A DNA stretch of 41,763 nucleotides from Furfurilactobacillus milii (GTDB lineage: Bacteria > Bacillota > Bacilli > Lactobacillales > Lactobacillaceae): NCBI RefSeq assembly GCF_021654115.1, contig NZ_JAIWJF010000011.1:1-41763 (forward strand). The letters are read 5' to 3'. A program made the position numbers and the translations under genes. Numbering within the stretch: the first letter of the stretch is position 1; every line of letters starts with the position of its first letter. The notes beneath the pieces are model-generated. The model did no database searches. It saw only the letters and a program-made list of their open reading frames with translations, and was not told the DNA's origin. Below are positions 28,064-36,736 of the stretch, one piece after another.

Positions 28064-28100
28064 AAAAAACGCTTGGCAAAAAATTGCCGAGCGTTTTTAT
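28064..28100 (+). terminator. Terminator after cutC
   Basis: AAAAACGCTTGGCAA pairs with TTGCCGAGCGTTTTT (one G-T pair) and a T-run follows. It may serve the convergent rluD-like gene as well. Confidence 0.85.
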
Positions 28101-28148
28101 TATGCCTATTTTGAAACTGAACTGCTTATTTTGAATCAAAAATGCACG

Positions 28149-29102
28149 TTAATTAACATCAAAATCCTTGTTAAGCTGCTGCATCACAGTATCAACATTA
28201 ATTTCATAACGTGTGAGCAATTGTTGTATATCCTCTGCCAATGGCGCAGTTAATTGCCGTTGAACGTCTGCAAATGGATCATAGAAGCCCAATCGTTCAC
28301 AGGCCAATGCTTGACGGTTCAAGCCTTGATGCAAATCTCCCTCATACAGCTGATCACCGACTAACGGATGTCCTGCACCGGCAAAGTGAACCCGAATTTG
28401 ATGCGTCCGACCAGTGTGGAGCTTAACCTTCACCACTGAAAAATTGCCAGCTGTTGCCAGTAACCAAAATTCGGTCCGGGCAGCCTGTCCAGTCTCCCCT
28501 GTTTGCCGTTTGATAAACGATGTCGGGTCGCGTTGAATCGGCTGATCAAAGTTACCATGCTCTGGCAGACCCGTGCCACTGACAACGGCCAAGTATGTCT
28601 TTTGTAACGAGTGTGCCTTCAATTGTTGATCTAAAACAGAATGCGCCATGTGATGTTTACCAAACAGCACCAACCCACTCGTATCTTTGTCTAACCGAGT
28701 AACAATATGAGGCACCTGTAATGGAATACCATGAGTAATGAAGTAGCCCTTCGCTCGGTTAACCAACGTATTATTAGCATAGTGATGAGCCGGCACGGAT
28801 GCCACTCCGGCAGGTTTATTAACAACTAAAAAATTATCGTCCTCATAGACAATTGACAACGGTAAATCTGAAATGGTTACCGCCGCATTCGCTGGTTCCG
28901 GTGGCAAGATGATCGTAACAACATCGTTAGGACGGACATCATCAACGCTCCATGCTGGTCGGTGATTGATTGACATCGCACCACCATGAAACTTGATCTG
29001 GATTAAAACGGCATGAGACACGCCATGCACGCTCAAAAACGTTCGTAGCTTTACTGTTTCGTGCGTTTGATTACGCCACTCAAAGCGTAACGGATATGCC
29101 AT
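28149..29102 (-). CDS. RluA-family pseudouridine synthase (RluD/YjbO-like)
   Basis: The enzyme converts specific uridines in rRNA or tRNA to pseudouridine. The 317 residues start with an S4-like segment and contain the catalytic motif HIVTRLDKDTSGLVLF (catalytic Asp within RLDKDTSG), NKPAGVASVP, and HTGRTHQIRVHFAGAGHPL. The position directly after nadK, overlapping it by one base (TAATG), matches Bacillus yjbN-yjbO. The exact RNA target cannot be assigned from sequence. Confidence 0.92.
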   Translation of the reverse strand: MAYPLRFEWRNQTHETVKLRTFLSVHGVSHAVLIQIKFHGGAMSINHRPAWSVDDVRPNDVVTIILPPEPANAAVTISDLPLSIVYEDDNFLVVNKPAGVASVPAHHYANNTLVNRAKGYFITHGIPLQVPHIVTRLDKDTSGLVLFGKHHMAHSVLDQQLKAHSLQKTYLAVVSGTGLPEHGNFDQPIQRDPTSFIKRQTGETGQAARTEFWLLATAGNFSVVKVKLHTGRTHQIRVHFAGAGHPLVGDQLYEGDLHQGLNRQALACERLGFYDPFADVQRQLTAPLAEDIQQLLTRYEINVDTVMQQLNKDFDVN

Positions 29103-29905
29103 TACAAGACATCCCCGATAAAGGACTCACGGACACGTTGCCAGAAAGCGGTATGCCGATATTCAGCGAAGTAAATCCGTTGCTGTGATACTTTAAACGT
29201 AATTTCCTTGACCAATCGTTCTGGCGTTAAAAATTGATCACAACTGATGGCAAAATTATCAGCATCCTCTGACCGTAATGTCACCCATTCATCCTTACCG
29301 ATGATAAACGAGGCACCTAACGTCCGGAACACCCGGTTGTTAATGGAGGCAATTTCTGCCATTTGAATGGCCTCGATACCAGGATGAATGACCGCACCAC
29401 CCAATGATTTATTGTATCCCGTTGAACCAGTTGGTGTTGAAAAGCACAAGCCATCCCCACGAAAACGTTCTAATAATTGATCTTTAATATACACGTCACA
29501 AACTAAGGTCTTAGCAGCCTTTTTGACAGTCGCTTCATTGAGCGCCAAAAATTGATGCGGCGCTGTTTCACCTTTGTAAGTGATATTGATATCTAAAAGC
29601 GGATAACTGACGCTTTCACCATTATCATGTGCCAGACTGTTCACAAGCTGGTCCGTCTCATAATCGCGCCAGTCCGTATAAAAACCAAGGTGTCCTGTAT
29701 GCAAGCCGACAAAACGAATTTTTGCCAGCTCTGCCCGATAGTGGTGAAAGGCTGATAACAAAGTGCCATCTCCACCAACTGAAACTACCACGTCGGGATG
29801 CTGGTCATCAATCGGTAAGTGCGCCTTGTTCAAAGCTGTCGTCAACCGTTCAATGACAGCCCGCGTTTCATCGTTTGGATAATAACTATAAATCGCAACT
29901 TTCAT
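29102..29905 (-). CDS. nadK: NAD kinase
   Basis: NAD kinase phosphorylates NAD to NADP. The 267-residue protein shows the invariant VSVGGDGTLLSAFH (about 43-56), ALNEATVKK, and FSTPTGSTGYNKSLGGAVIH, the NAD and ATP binding segments. I chose the ATG at 29905 (MKVAIYSYYP), the usual family start; the upstream ribosome binding site is weak (AGAGTAGAGAAC). It sits between relQ and the rluD-like gene, the same order as in Bacillus and other Firmicutes. Confidence 0.95.
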   Translation of the reverse strand: MKVAIYSYYPNDETRAVIERLTTALNKAHLPIDDQHPDVVVSVGGDGTLLSAFHHYRAELAKIRFVGLHTGHLGFYTDWRDYETDQLVNSLAHDNGESVSYPLLDINITYKGETAPHQFLALNEATVKKAAKTLVCDVYIKDQLLERFRGDGLCFSTPTGSTGYNKSLGGAVIHPGIEAIQMAEIASINNRVFRTLGASFIIGKDEWVTLRSEDADNFAISCDQFLTPERLVKEITFKVSQQRIYFAEYRHTAFWQRVRESFIGDVL

Positions 29906-29973
29906 ACTTTGTTCTCTACTCTCTCGATTACATATGATCGTCTCGCCGTAAACAGCAAGCATCGATCACACAA

Positions 29974-30654
29974 TTATTTGGTTTCATTCGGCGTCGAAGA
30001 AACGTCGTCATTACTCTGCTGACTTGCACCATCAGACGGATTGTTTGTATTCTCTTGTGGTTGTGCTTCCGAAATATCTTCTCGAATTGCCGACATTTCT
30101 TGATCCAACCTGAATGCCGCCTCACCAGCCCGTTCCAAACGACCTTGCAACTCCTGAGGAAATTCACCCTGATATTTGTAATTTAGGGAATGCTCAATTG
30201 TTGCCCAGAAGTTCATGGCTAATGTTCGCACCTGAATTTCTGCTAGGATTCGCTTCTCACCCGTCAGCATCTGAACTGGGTAAGACACCACGATATGATA
30301 CGAACGATAGCCACTAGGCTTGACGTTTGAAATGTAATCACGCTCTTCCAAAATGGTTAAATCCGTTCGTTTACGCAATAAGTCGACGACCTGATAAATA
30401 TCACCAACAAACTGACACATAATCCGTAGTCCGGCGATATCCTGCATGTCCTCTTCCAAACGATCTTCGGCGACGTGACGACGAACCATTTTTTCCTTAA
30501 TACTATCAACAGGTTTCACCCGTCCGGTAACAAACTCAACGGGTGACTGCAAACCGGCATCTTTATATTGTTTACGGATGCCTCTCAATTTTATTTTTAA
30601 TTCCTCGACCGCTTGCTCATAAGGAAGCAAAAAGTGGGACCAATCCTCAATCAT
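29974..30654 (-). CDS. relQ: Small alarmone synthetase RelQ ((p)ppGpp synthase)
   Basis: RelQ makes (p)ppGpp from GTP or GDP and ATP without a hydrolase domain. The 226 residues carry the RelA/SpoT synthetase signatures: RVKPVDSIKEKM, DIAGLRIMC, YRSYHIVVSYP and EIQVRTLAMNFWATIEHSLNY. The C-terminal tail is Gln/Asn/Ser-rich. I chose the ATG at 30654 since AAGGAGG lies seven bases upstream. It is encoded upstream of nadK, with a 68-nt gap. Confidence 0.95.
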   Translation of the reverse strand: MIEDWSHFLLPYEQAVEELKIKLRGIRKQYKDAGLQSPVEFVTGRVKPVDSIKEKMVRRHVAEDRLEEDMQDIAGLRIMCQFVGDIYQVVDLLRKRTDLTILEERDYISNVKPSGYRSYHIVVSYPVQMLTGEKRILAEIQVRTLAMNFWATIEHSLNYKYQGEFPQELQGRLERAGEAAFRLDQEMSAIREDISEAQPQENTNNPSDGASQQSNDDVSSTPNETK

Positions 30655-30966
30655 CGAATGACCTCCTTGATGATTCATCGTTTGTTGAACAACCTCGCGG
30701 CGGCCAACTAACTGCCAACAGTTTACCATACTTTGGGGCACCAGCGATGAACCGCCGGCGAACCTTAATGACACACAATTCGAAACGTTTAACTTTACAT
30801 TTCGGGTGAAATCGGGCATGATAGTCCCAGTTAAGAAACGCACAGTGGCGCAGTTGTGCTAATGCGCAACCGATTGCCCTATTAAGTAAAACGTTTCATT
30901 ATTATTGCGTTTATATTCTATGACTTTTTATTTAATTTTTTAGATTGTTGATATGGAGGATATCCC
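30655..30966. other. Divergent intergenic region relQ/spxH
   Basis: It holds a TATGGT -10-like motif for relQ (30720-30733, minus) and overlapping short hairpins at about 30840-30868 (GCACA/TGTGC, then GCGCA/TGCGC). The spxH side is AT-rich with no clear promoter that I can define. No gene is visible. Confidence 0.4.
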
Positions 30967-31593
30967 GTGTTAGAAATTTATCTGTTTGTAAATCCACTCG
31001 GAACAAATTGTTATGACTGTGAGAAGCAGATTAACCAGATCTCTGCCCAGACTAAGCGCAAACTTCAAATTCAGTTTGTCCCAATGCTTAATTTACAGAC
31101 GATAAGCGATACATTTCACCGTATGGCGGCGGATCACCCAGAGTTGGACCGCAACACCCTAGCTGAACAAATGTATCAAATTATCCTAGATTACAAAGCC
31201 GCTTCTTTTCAAGGCAAACGGCTTGGTCGTCAATACTTTCTTCGTTTGCAGGAGCACATTCTGGTTAACCACGAAGCTTATACAGAAAAGCTTGGTATCA
31301 CCGTGGCCCATGAATTAGCATTAGACACAGCGATGTTTATTGACGATCGTCGGAGCAAGCTCGCTGAAGACGCATTCGCTGCAGACCAACGTCTGGTCTC
31401 CGAAATGGGCATTGAACATCCAAGCCAAACAGTCATCTTTGATGTTGAAGATTTTGATTGCGGCTTGCTGATGGAACATTTCGATTACGACACGCTGTTA
31501 GAAATCAGTGAACATACAATTAACAATAAGCTAACAACGTTGCCGCAAGCCATTAAACAAAATCACGACAAAGTCAATTTACGCATCCTCTAA
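30967..31593 (+). CDS. spxH: ClpXP adaptor protein SpxH (YjbH, DsbA-like fold)
   Basis: SpxH binds the regulator Spx and delivers it to ClpXP for degradation. The 208 residues have a thioredoxin/DsbA-like N-terminus (LEIYLFVNPLGTNCYDCEKQ, CxxC at C15/C18), a helical insert and a C-terminal YjbH part. The GTG start is preceded by TGGAGGA. It is divergent to relQ and convergent to pepF, while its substrate gene spx lies 6 kb away. Length is shorter than some Bacillus YjbH proteins, but the family varies. Confidence 0.87.
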   Translation: MLEIYLFVNPLGTNCYDCEKQINQISAQTKRKLQIQFVPMLNLQTISDTFHRMAADHPELDRNTLAEQMYQIILDYKAASFQGKRLGRQYFLRLQEHILVNHEAYTEKLGITVAHELALDTAMFIDDRRSKLAEDAFAADQRLVSEMGIEHPSQTVIFDVEDFDCGLLMEHFDYDTLLEISEHTINNKLTTLPQAIKQNHDKVNLRIL

Positions 31594-31613
31594 CCTGAAC
31601 GAAACATTAAATG

Positions 31614-31656
31614 AAGAGCCTTCAATCAGTACGCTACCGATTGAAGGCTCTTTTTT
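31614..31656 (+). terminator. Terminator between spxH and pepF
   Basis: AGAGCCTTCAATC (31615-31627) pairs perfectly with GATTGAAGGCTCT (31639-31651) and six T follow. Confidence 0.88.
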
Positions 31657-31683
31657 CATCAATTCAAACTTGAACGAAGCATG

Positions 31684-33498
31684 TTATTTTTGCGAATTGT
31701 CAATTAACGTTTCAAATTCATTCAAGCGTTGTTCAAAGACATCAAATGCCCGACGCAAATAATCCGGTTTCGTCATATCAACCCCTGCCATTTTCATTAC
31801 GTCCAATGGATATTGTGAACTACCAGCCTTTAAGAAGTCCAAATAATGATCCAAGGCTCCTGGTTGATGGCTGGTAATACCATGCGACAATGTCGATGCA
31901 GCGGCGAACCCAGTTGCATACTGGAAGACATAGTAATTGTAATAGAAATGTGGAATGCGTGACCACTCCAAAGCAATTTCCGGATCTGGGGTTAAATCTT
32001 TCCCATAATAAGTTTGATTCAGCTTGCCATAAAAGTCTGACATCCGACTAGCAGTCAACGGATGACCCGCAGCATCTTCTTGGTGAATCCAGTGTTCGAA
32101 TTCCGCGAATTGTGTTTGCCGATAAACAGTTCCCTTAAAGCCGTCCAGGTAGTGATTCAAAACGTATGCCCGCACTTTAGGGTCGTCATTGTTATCAAGC
32201 AAATATTGAGTCAACGTATTTTCATTAGTTGTTGATGCAATTTCCGCTACGAAAATAGAATAGTCGCCATACTGGTATGGTTGGTTATGACGCGTGTAAT
32301 AACTGTGAATACTGTGGCCCATTTCGTGAACTAAGGTAAATAATTCCTCTAAATTATCCTGCCAGTTCAGCAAAATATATGGATTGGTATCGTAAACACC
32401 AGATGAAAACGCCCCGCTCCGTTTGCCTTTCGTTTCGACCACATCGACCCACCGATTATCGAAGGCTTCTTGAACATGGCTTACATAATCCGGACCCATC
32501 ACAGACAAGGCGCGTAAAGCCTCTTGTTGAGCTTCTGGATAGGTGTAACTCAGCGGTGAATCCCCAGTAATCGGTGTATACAAATCATAAGAATGCAAAT
32601 GATCAACGCCTAAAATACGTTTGCGCAAACTAACGTAGCGGTGCAATAGGTCAAGATGGTTATTAACCTCTTCAACAAGCGTGTCGTAAACACTTTCGGG
32701 AATATTATTTTCCGCTAACGCCGCAGCACGAGCGGTCGGATAATGATGCACGCGCGCTGTATAATTATGCGCCTTAACGTTGCTAGACAGCGTTGAAGCA
32801 AACGTATTCTGAAATTGCTTGTACACCTTGTATAGTTGTTTAAAGGCCGCACCACGGACAGAACGATCTGTTGATTGCAACAGGACGCCATATACCCCCT
32901 GAGTCAAACGAACATCGTTGCCTGCCTCATCTTTCACGATTGGGAACTCTAAATCCGCGTTATCTAAAACACCGAACGTTTTTGCCGAAGCTTGGAAAAT
33001 ATCCCCAGCTCCTGCCAATAATGCTTCTTGATCTGCTGGTAACGTATGATCACGTGCTCGATCTAAGTCCTCAAAGAAATGTTTGAATGGCTTTAATTCA
33101 TTAGTATCCAACCATTCACTGAGTGTCTTCTCGGGAATGGCCAAAACTTCTGGCTGGAACCAGGCCAATGCGCTGGCAACTTTAGCCACCAAGTCGTTGG
33201 CCTGAGCAGCCAATCCTTGCGCCGCTTGGTCACTAGTATCTTGTTCTTGCTTCAATGACGCATACACATCGACATTTTCCAATTCATGGTAAACATCAAG
33301 TAGGTAAGCCACGCCAGCCGCAAGTTGCTCTGGTGATTCAGCTAAATGTCCTTTATGGGAAGGAACTTGCTGCAATTTCGACTCAATTTGGTGATAAGCG
33401 TCTGTCCACGCTGCATCGGTTGCAAAAATTTGAGTTAAGTCCCACTTTAGCGTCTCTGGAACTTCATTTCTAGTAGGTAATTGTTTTACGTCTGCCAT
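31684..33498 (-). CDS. pepF: Oligoendopeptidase F
   Basis: PepF is a cytosolic zinc metallopeptidase (family M3B) that cleaves peptides of about 7-17 residues. The 604 residues contain the zinc site TLVHEMGHSIHSYY (HExxH near residue 387) with the downstream Glu in FVAEIASTTNE. I chose the ATG at 33498 (MADVKQLPTR) because TGGAGG precedes it. The gene lies next to coiA, as in Bacillus (yjbF-yjbG). Confidence 0.95.
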   Translation of the reverse strand: MADVKQLPTRNEVPETLKWDLTQIFATDAAWTDAYHQIESKLQQVPSHKGHLAESPEQLAAGVAYLLDVYHELENVDVYASLKQEQDTSDQAAQGLAAQANDLVAKVASALAWFQPEVLAIPEKTLSEWLDTNELKPFKHFFEDLDRARDHTLPADQEALLAGAGDIFQASAKTFGVLDNADLEFPIVKDEAGNDVRLTQGVYGVLLQSTDRSVRGAAFKQLYKVYKQFQNTFASTLSSNVKAHNYTARVHHYPTARAAALAENNIPESVYDTLVEEVNNHLDLLHRYVSLRKRILGVDHLHSYDLYTPITGDSPLSYTYPEAQQEALRALSVMGPDYVSHVQEAFDNRWVDVVETKGKRSGAFSSGVYDTNPYILLNWQDNLEELFTLVHEMGHSIHSYYTRHNQPYQYGDYSIFVAEIASTTNENTLTQYLLDNNDDPKVRAYVLNHYLDGFKGTVYRQTQFAEFEHWIHQEDAAGHPLTASRMSDFYGKLNQTYYGKDLTPDPEIALEWSRIPHFYYNYYVFQYATGFAAASTLSHGITSHQPGALDHYLDFLKAGSSQYPLDVMKMAGVDMTKPDYLRRAFDVFEQRLNEFETLIDNSQK

Positions 33499-33552
33499 AA
33501 CGACCTCCAACATTTAAAATAAGAAAGTTAATTATATTTTAATCACTTTTTA

Positions 33553-33566
33553 ACTTTACCATACTT
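33553..33566 (-). promoter_or_regulatory. Possible -10 region for pepF
   Basis: AAGTATGGTAAAGT on the minus strand, 55 nt before the start, contains TATGGT and differs by one base from the motif ahead of ftsA and relQ. It overlaps the end of coiA's neighbourhood. Confidence 0.3.
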
Positions 33567-34611
33567 TTCTATTAGTTGGATAGTCGGACAACTGTTTTGC
33601 ATGCTCACTACTAAAAAAACCTTTGCATAACTGAATGCTCATCCGCTGTCGTATCCGTTCATCAGCCAGCTGTAAGTTTGGCAACCACTGGATTCTGGGC
33701 AAACCAATCCTCGTCCAAGCAAACTGACATTGACGTGATGACGCATTTTGATGACGCCACCACCATAAGTAAAGCGGAATCCGCCAATCCAAGGGTGAAT
33801 TTATTGAAATCGGCATCTCGTAAACATCCCCCAGCACCCATTGTGGCAATGTTAGCAGACTAGTCCCCGCCTGATAACACAATGCTTGCCATCGCATAAA
33901 ATTAGGCTGTCGGTGATGCAAACCAGACGCAATGGCCCGTTGTCGATGACTCAAATTTGCTCTGCTAACTGAGTGCATCTGAAATTGCGTTTGCTGTTGT
34001 GACCAATCCATCCAAGATGTCCAAGTATCAAATGACTGTTGGGAATAGGTGATCGGCAATAATGCCACTTCACCTAAATGATGCAAAACAATCAGTTGAC
34101 GACGTTGTGTATGCCAGAACAATAAATAGGCGCCAGTTTTTCCTCCCCAGCGAATAAACTTGGCAACTTTGCTTAGCGACAACCGTGGTTTAGGCCAATA
34201 TGGTTGACCAAGCAGCCATATTTGATGAAAATCATGTTCGCGATATCCTGCCACTCGCTCAGAAAAACGTTGTAAATCAATTGGACTACATTGAAACTCA
34301 ACGGCTGTTTGCTTGTTGACCAGCAAATCTGGTCGTTGGTGAATCACCTTCAATGATTGTTCCAGCATAACTTCATTATCCTGCTTTTGCAGCCACTCAG
34401 ATAACTGTCGTTTGCCCAACAAATGTTCAGAAGTCTCACCCTCCGAAAAGGTCCGACAATCTGCTAACCGTTCATGTGCAAAATAGGATTGTCGCACTCG
34501 CCCACGTCGCAGATGAACGGGCGCGTGGCACGCAGGACACTGATATTGGTTTTTCTCGGCAACACTAGCGGCCACAAGTTCACCACCCTCGCAACTCAAA
34601 GCCATCAACAT
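33556..34611 (-). CDS. coiA: Competence protein CoiA-like
   Basis: CoiA is needed for DNA processing or recombination in natural transformation of streptococci and bacilli. The 351 residues begin with a zinc-ribbon-like segment (CPACHAPVHLRRGRVRQSYFAH, shown in parts as CPACHAPVHL and SYFAH), then a nuclease-like core with RPDLLVNKQTAVEFQCSPI (D...ExQ pattern of PD-(D/E)xK enzymes). I chose the ATG at 34611 because GGAGG lies eight bases upstream. No comG, comE or comF genes are in the window, so competence cannot be inferred. Confidence 0.85.
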   Translation of the reverse strand: MLMALSCEGGELVAASVAEKNQYQCPACHAPVHLRRGRVRQSYFAHERLADCRTFSEGETSEHLLGKRQLSEWLQKQDNEVMLEQSLKVIHQRPDLLVNKQTAVEFQCSPIDLQRFSERVAGYREHDFHQIWLLGQPYWPKPRLSLSKVAKFIRWGGKTGAYLLFWHTQRRQLIVLHHLGEVALLPITYSQQSFDTWTSWMDWSQQQTQFQMHSVSRANLSHRQRAIASGLHHRQPNFMRWQALCYQAGTSLLTLPQWVLGDVYEMPISINSPLDWRIPLYLWWWRHQNASSRQCQFAWTRIGLPRIQWLPNLQLADERIRQRMSIQLCKGFFSSEHAKQLSDYPTNRKVW

Positions 34612-34766
34612 TGTTCTCACCTCCGCCTATTACATACGCAAAGACGGTGTGATTTGTTCGTAAAAAATCAAATTGAGGATTCGTTTTCTTCGTATACTCA
34701 CAAGGCACTATTAAAACTTTAACTGTCGCAGTATTTTTAATCATCTCAAATAGATAAGCATATTAA

Positions 34767-34795
34767 TTGTTTACTGACATCTTGTTTGAAATAAT
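34767..34795 (+). promoter_or_regulatory. Promoter of the csbD-like gene
   Basis: TTGTTT (34767-34772) and AATAAT (34790-34795) are separated by 17 bp, 44 nt before the ATG. Confidence 0.5.
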
Positions 34796-34839
34796 GTGTG
34801 TAACGGTAAATGTCACTAATGCAATTAGGAGGTCTCGAT

Positions 34840-35028
34840 ATGAGTACAGAAGATAAAATCGATAGTACAAAACACAAGGTCGCTGGTAAAGCTAAAGAAC
34901 TTGAAGGAAAAGCAACCAACGACAAAGGCCGTGAAGCAGAAGGCAAAGCGGAAGGTTTGATGGGTAAAGCCAAAGAAAAACTAACCGACGCTGTGGATAA
35001 CGTTAAAGACAAGATGGATAAGAAATAA
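34840..35028 (+). CDS. CsbD-like general stress protein
   Basis: The 62-residue protein is very hydrophilic and helical, with repeated Lys-Ala-Glu-Gly patterns (KVAGKAKELEGKATND, then GKAEGLMGKAKEKLTD). This is characteristic of the CsbD family, small stress-induced proteins of unknown mechanism (sigma-B controlled in Bacillus; lactobacilli usually lack sigma-B). TTAGGAGG precedes the ATG. It lies between coiA and a lipoprotein gene and has its own promoter and terminator. Confidence 0.88.
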   Translation: MSTEDKIDSTKHKVAGKAKELEGKATNDKGREAEGKAEGLMGKAKEKLTDAVDNVKDKMDKK

Positions 35029-35034
35029 TCTTTA

Positions 35035-35062
35035 GAAGAAGGCTTTTGGGCCTTCTTTTTTT
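35035..35062 (+). terminator. Terminator after the csbD-like gene
   Basis: AGAAGGC pairs with GCCTTCT around a six-base loop, followed by a T-run. Confidence 0.85.
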
Positions 35063-35123
35063 GTGCTTGTACCTGCACCTCCATCTGCCTATCAAGCGTT
35101 ATTAAAATTAATCTTCTTATCAT

Positions 35124-35264
35124 TTAAAAGTTATTTTCTTCCACTATACTGAATGTAGGGCTATAAAGTATCATTTCCGTTTTAACATCTATAGCCTTAG
35201 CAGCTCGTATTATGTTTTGAACGGTTAACGACGGAGTAACCTGATCTAATGAAGCATCCGCCAC
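35124..35264 (-). pseudogene. Possible remnant of an XRE-type regulator or antitoxin
   Basis: A 46-codon frame starting GTG (35264) and ending TAA has a natural-looking composition. Its middle, PSLTVQNIIRAAKAIDVKTE, resembles the last helices of XRE-family HTH proteins (PSLxTLxRIAxALGVxxE). Upstream codons in the same frame carry stops (TGA, TAG), and no ribosome binding site precedes the GTG, so it looks like a decayed 3' end of a longer gene. It could also be a chance frame. Confidence 0.3.
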
Positions 35265-35388
35265 AGTAAAATTTCAATTTTCAAAACCCTATGCAATTTC
35301 AGAGTCTTACCACTCACTTGAGGCACTAGCCTACTAAAATCATCTAGAGATTAACAGCATGAAAAATTAGCAAATTTGGAGATATGTT
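35265..35388. other. AT-rich intergenic stretch before the lipoprotein gene
   Basis: I see no gene. A GGCTATA/TATAGCC inverted repeat sits just to its left (about 35159-35196). The stretch presumably holds the lipoprotein promoter, which I could not define. Confidence 0.3.
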
Positions 35389-36528
35389 ATGAAAAAAGCA
35401 ATTACATTAGGAGTAACTGTCCTGAGTGCACTGTTGCTTACGGCATGTGGCAACAATAGTTCAAAAGGTCAAAGTAATTCCGAACAAAAATCAAGTCAGC
35501 AAAACAGAAGTCAAGGGTTTAAAAACAGCTCTATGTCAAACGCTAAAGGCATAATTGTGATTAATAGCGTGGATACGCTAACTGCCACTGATCCAAGTGT
35601 TGAGGGCGCAGTGCATGCAGTTATTTTCCGGGGTACTTTCACGAACAAAACTAAATCAGGAATCAGTGCTGAAGATTTCTTTAACAAATACATATCTGCC
35701 TACTCTGTTAGCAGCGTAACTGACAAAAAGTTGGATACGGATGGACTGCAAGTTAACTCACCCTATGATTCTGAAATTTCATCGGCGCATGACGAAACCA
35801 ATCCAGAAAAAACATCTCATTTTGCCATAGCCTTTCAAGTTACCTCACTTTCAAAAAAATACAAACTGACAGCGTTAAATGATGCTCAAGATAAACTCGG
35901 TTCACAAACCTTTTCTGCTACATCTTTGCAAGCGAAGTCGGATGCCACAGAGTCTAGTTCAAAATTTAACGCCACCAATAAAAATACTCTCTCGAGATCT
36001 AGCGTGTCTTTGAACTCGGTACAAAAAGAAAAAATTAACGCCGCTTTCCTGAATTGGGCTGCCGAAAGAGCTGAAATCGGTCACATGGCTGTCAGTGATT
36101 GGTATTTTGATCATGGGGCTGCTGGCAATGGTGACTGGTACGCAAATACGCCAGATGGCCGTGTACAAACACAGAACAATGGCAATCCAGGTGCTGAAGC
36201 TTTTAAAATCCATTCCATTGGTGGATGTGTTTTTTACAAGTCAAAAGACGGATCTACGGGAAAGCAAGATTTGTACCAAGGTTCCTTCGCAGATAACTAT
36301 GCAGTTGCCATGGATTTCGACCAACCTGTAAGTAAATATATGCTTGGCGACAACGGGATTGTATATGAATTAAAAACTGGCAATGGAGAAAATGTATCGA
36401 CCAATACAGGTTTTGGCCAAACTAGTGGCGAAGGAACGGAAGAATACCAACCAGATCAAGACTTCGAAATTTCGTCGGACTCTGCAGCCCAATCTGAACT
36501 GAAGGAATTAATAAATCAATATAAGTAA
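35389..36528 (+). CDS. Putative lipoprotein with C-terminal DUF4767-like region
   Basis: The 379-residue protein has a lipoprotein signal peptide (MKKAITLGVTVLSALLLTAC, lipobox LTAC with Cys20), a Ser/Asn/Gln-rich linker, a beta-rich middle domain (about 55-185) and a C-terminal domain (about 215-379). That last part is Trp/Tyr/Gly-rich (FLNWAAERAEIGHMAVSDWY) and resembles DUF4767 of lactobacillar surface proteins. The function is unknown. GGAGA precedes the ATG. It is more AT-rich than its neighbours and interrupts the conserved coiA-mecA order, which suggests an acquired or lineage-specific gene. Confidence 0.75.
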   Translation: MKKAITLGVTVLSALLLTACGNNSSKGQSNSEQKSSQQNRSQGFKNSSMSNAKGIIVINSVDTLTATDPSVEGAVHAVIFRGTFTNKTKSGISAEDFFNKYISAYSVSSVTDKKLDTDGLQVNSPYDSEISSAHDETNPEKTSHFAIAFQVTSLSKKYKLTALNDAQDKLGSQTFSATSLQAKSDATESSSKFNATNKNTLSRSSVSLNSVQKEKINAAFLNWAAERAEIGHMAVSDWYFDHGAAGNGDWYANTPDGRVQTQNNGNPGAEAFKIHSIGGCVFYKSKDGSTGKQDLYQGSFADNYAVAMDFDQPVSKYMLGDNGIVYELKTGNGENVSTNTGFGQTSGEGTEEYQPDQDFEISSDSAAQSELKELINQYK

Positions 36529-36617
36529 AAAAGCACACCTTTCAGATGTGCTTTAGTCGCTCTGCTAACTATTATTGATAACAAATATACTCAACCATCA
36601 AATGATGGTTGTTTTTT
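36529..36617 (+). terminator. Terminators after the lipoprotein gene
   Basis: A weak hairpin (AAAGCACA/TGTGCTTT, about 36529-36553) is followed by a strong one, CAACCATCA (36592-36600) with TGATGGTTG (36603-36611) and eight T. Confidence 0.8.
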
Positions 36618-36635
36618 TTCAGATATACGCAACTT

Positions 36636-36688
36636 GTAAAAAAATTCTGCCATCAACCATGTCTTTTTACATGATTAATGACAGAATT
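36636..36688 (-). terminator. Terminator after mecA
   Basis: A 20-bp imperfect stem with G-T pairs (36643-36662 with 36669-36688) has a short loop and is followed by seven T on the minus strand. Confidence 0.75.
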
Positions 36689-36736
36689 GAAAGGCAATTA
36701 AATCAGACATTTGGCGTCCTCTTTGTTTCCAAAAAG

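Noticed and set aside
30840-30868. Overlapping GC-rich hairpins between relQ and spxH
   Set aside because: The stems are only five bases long, have no T-run and no recognisable regulatory consensus, so I do not call them a functional element.
34746-35123. 125-codon minus-strand frame across the csbD-like gene
   Set aside because: It covers a clearly real small plus-strand gene with promoter, ribosome binding site and terminator; its translation is low-complexity.
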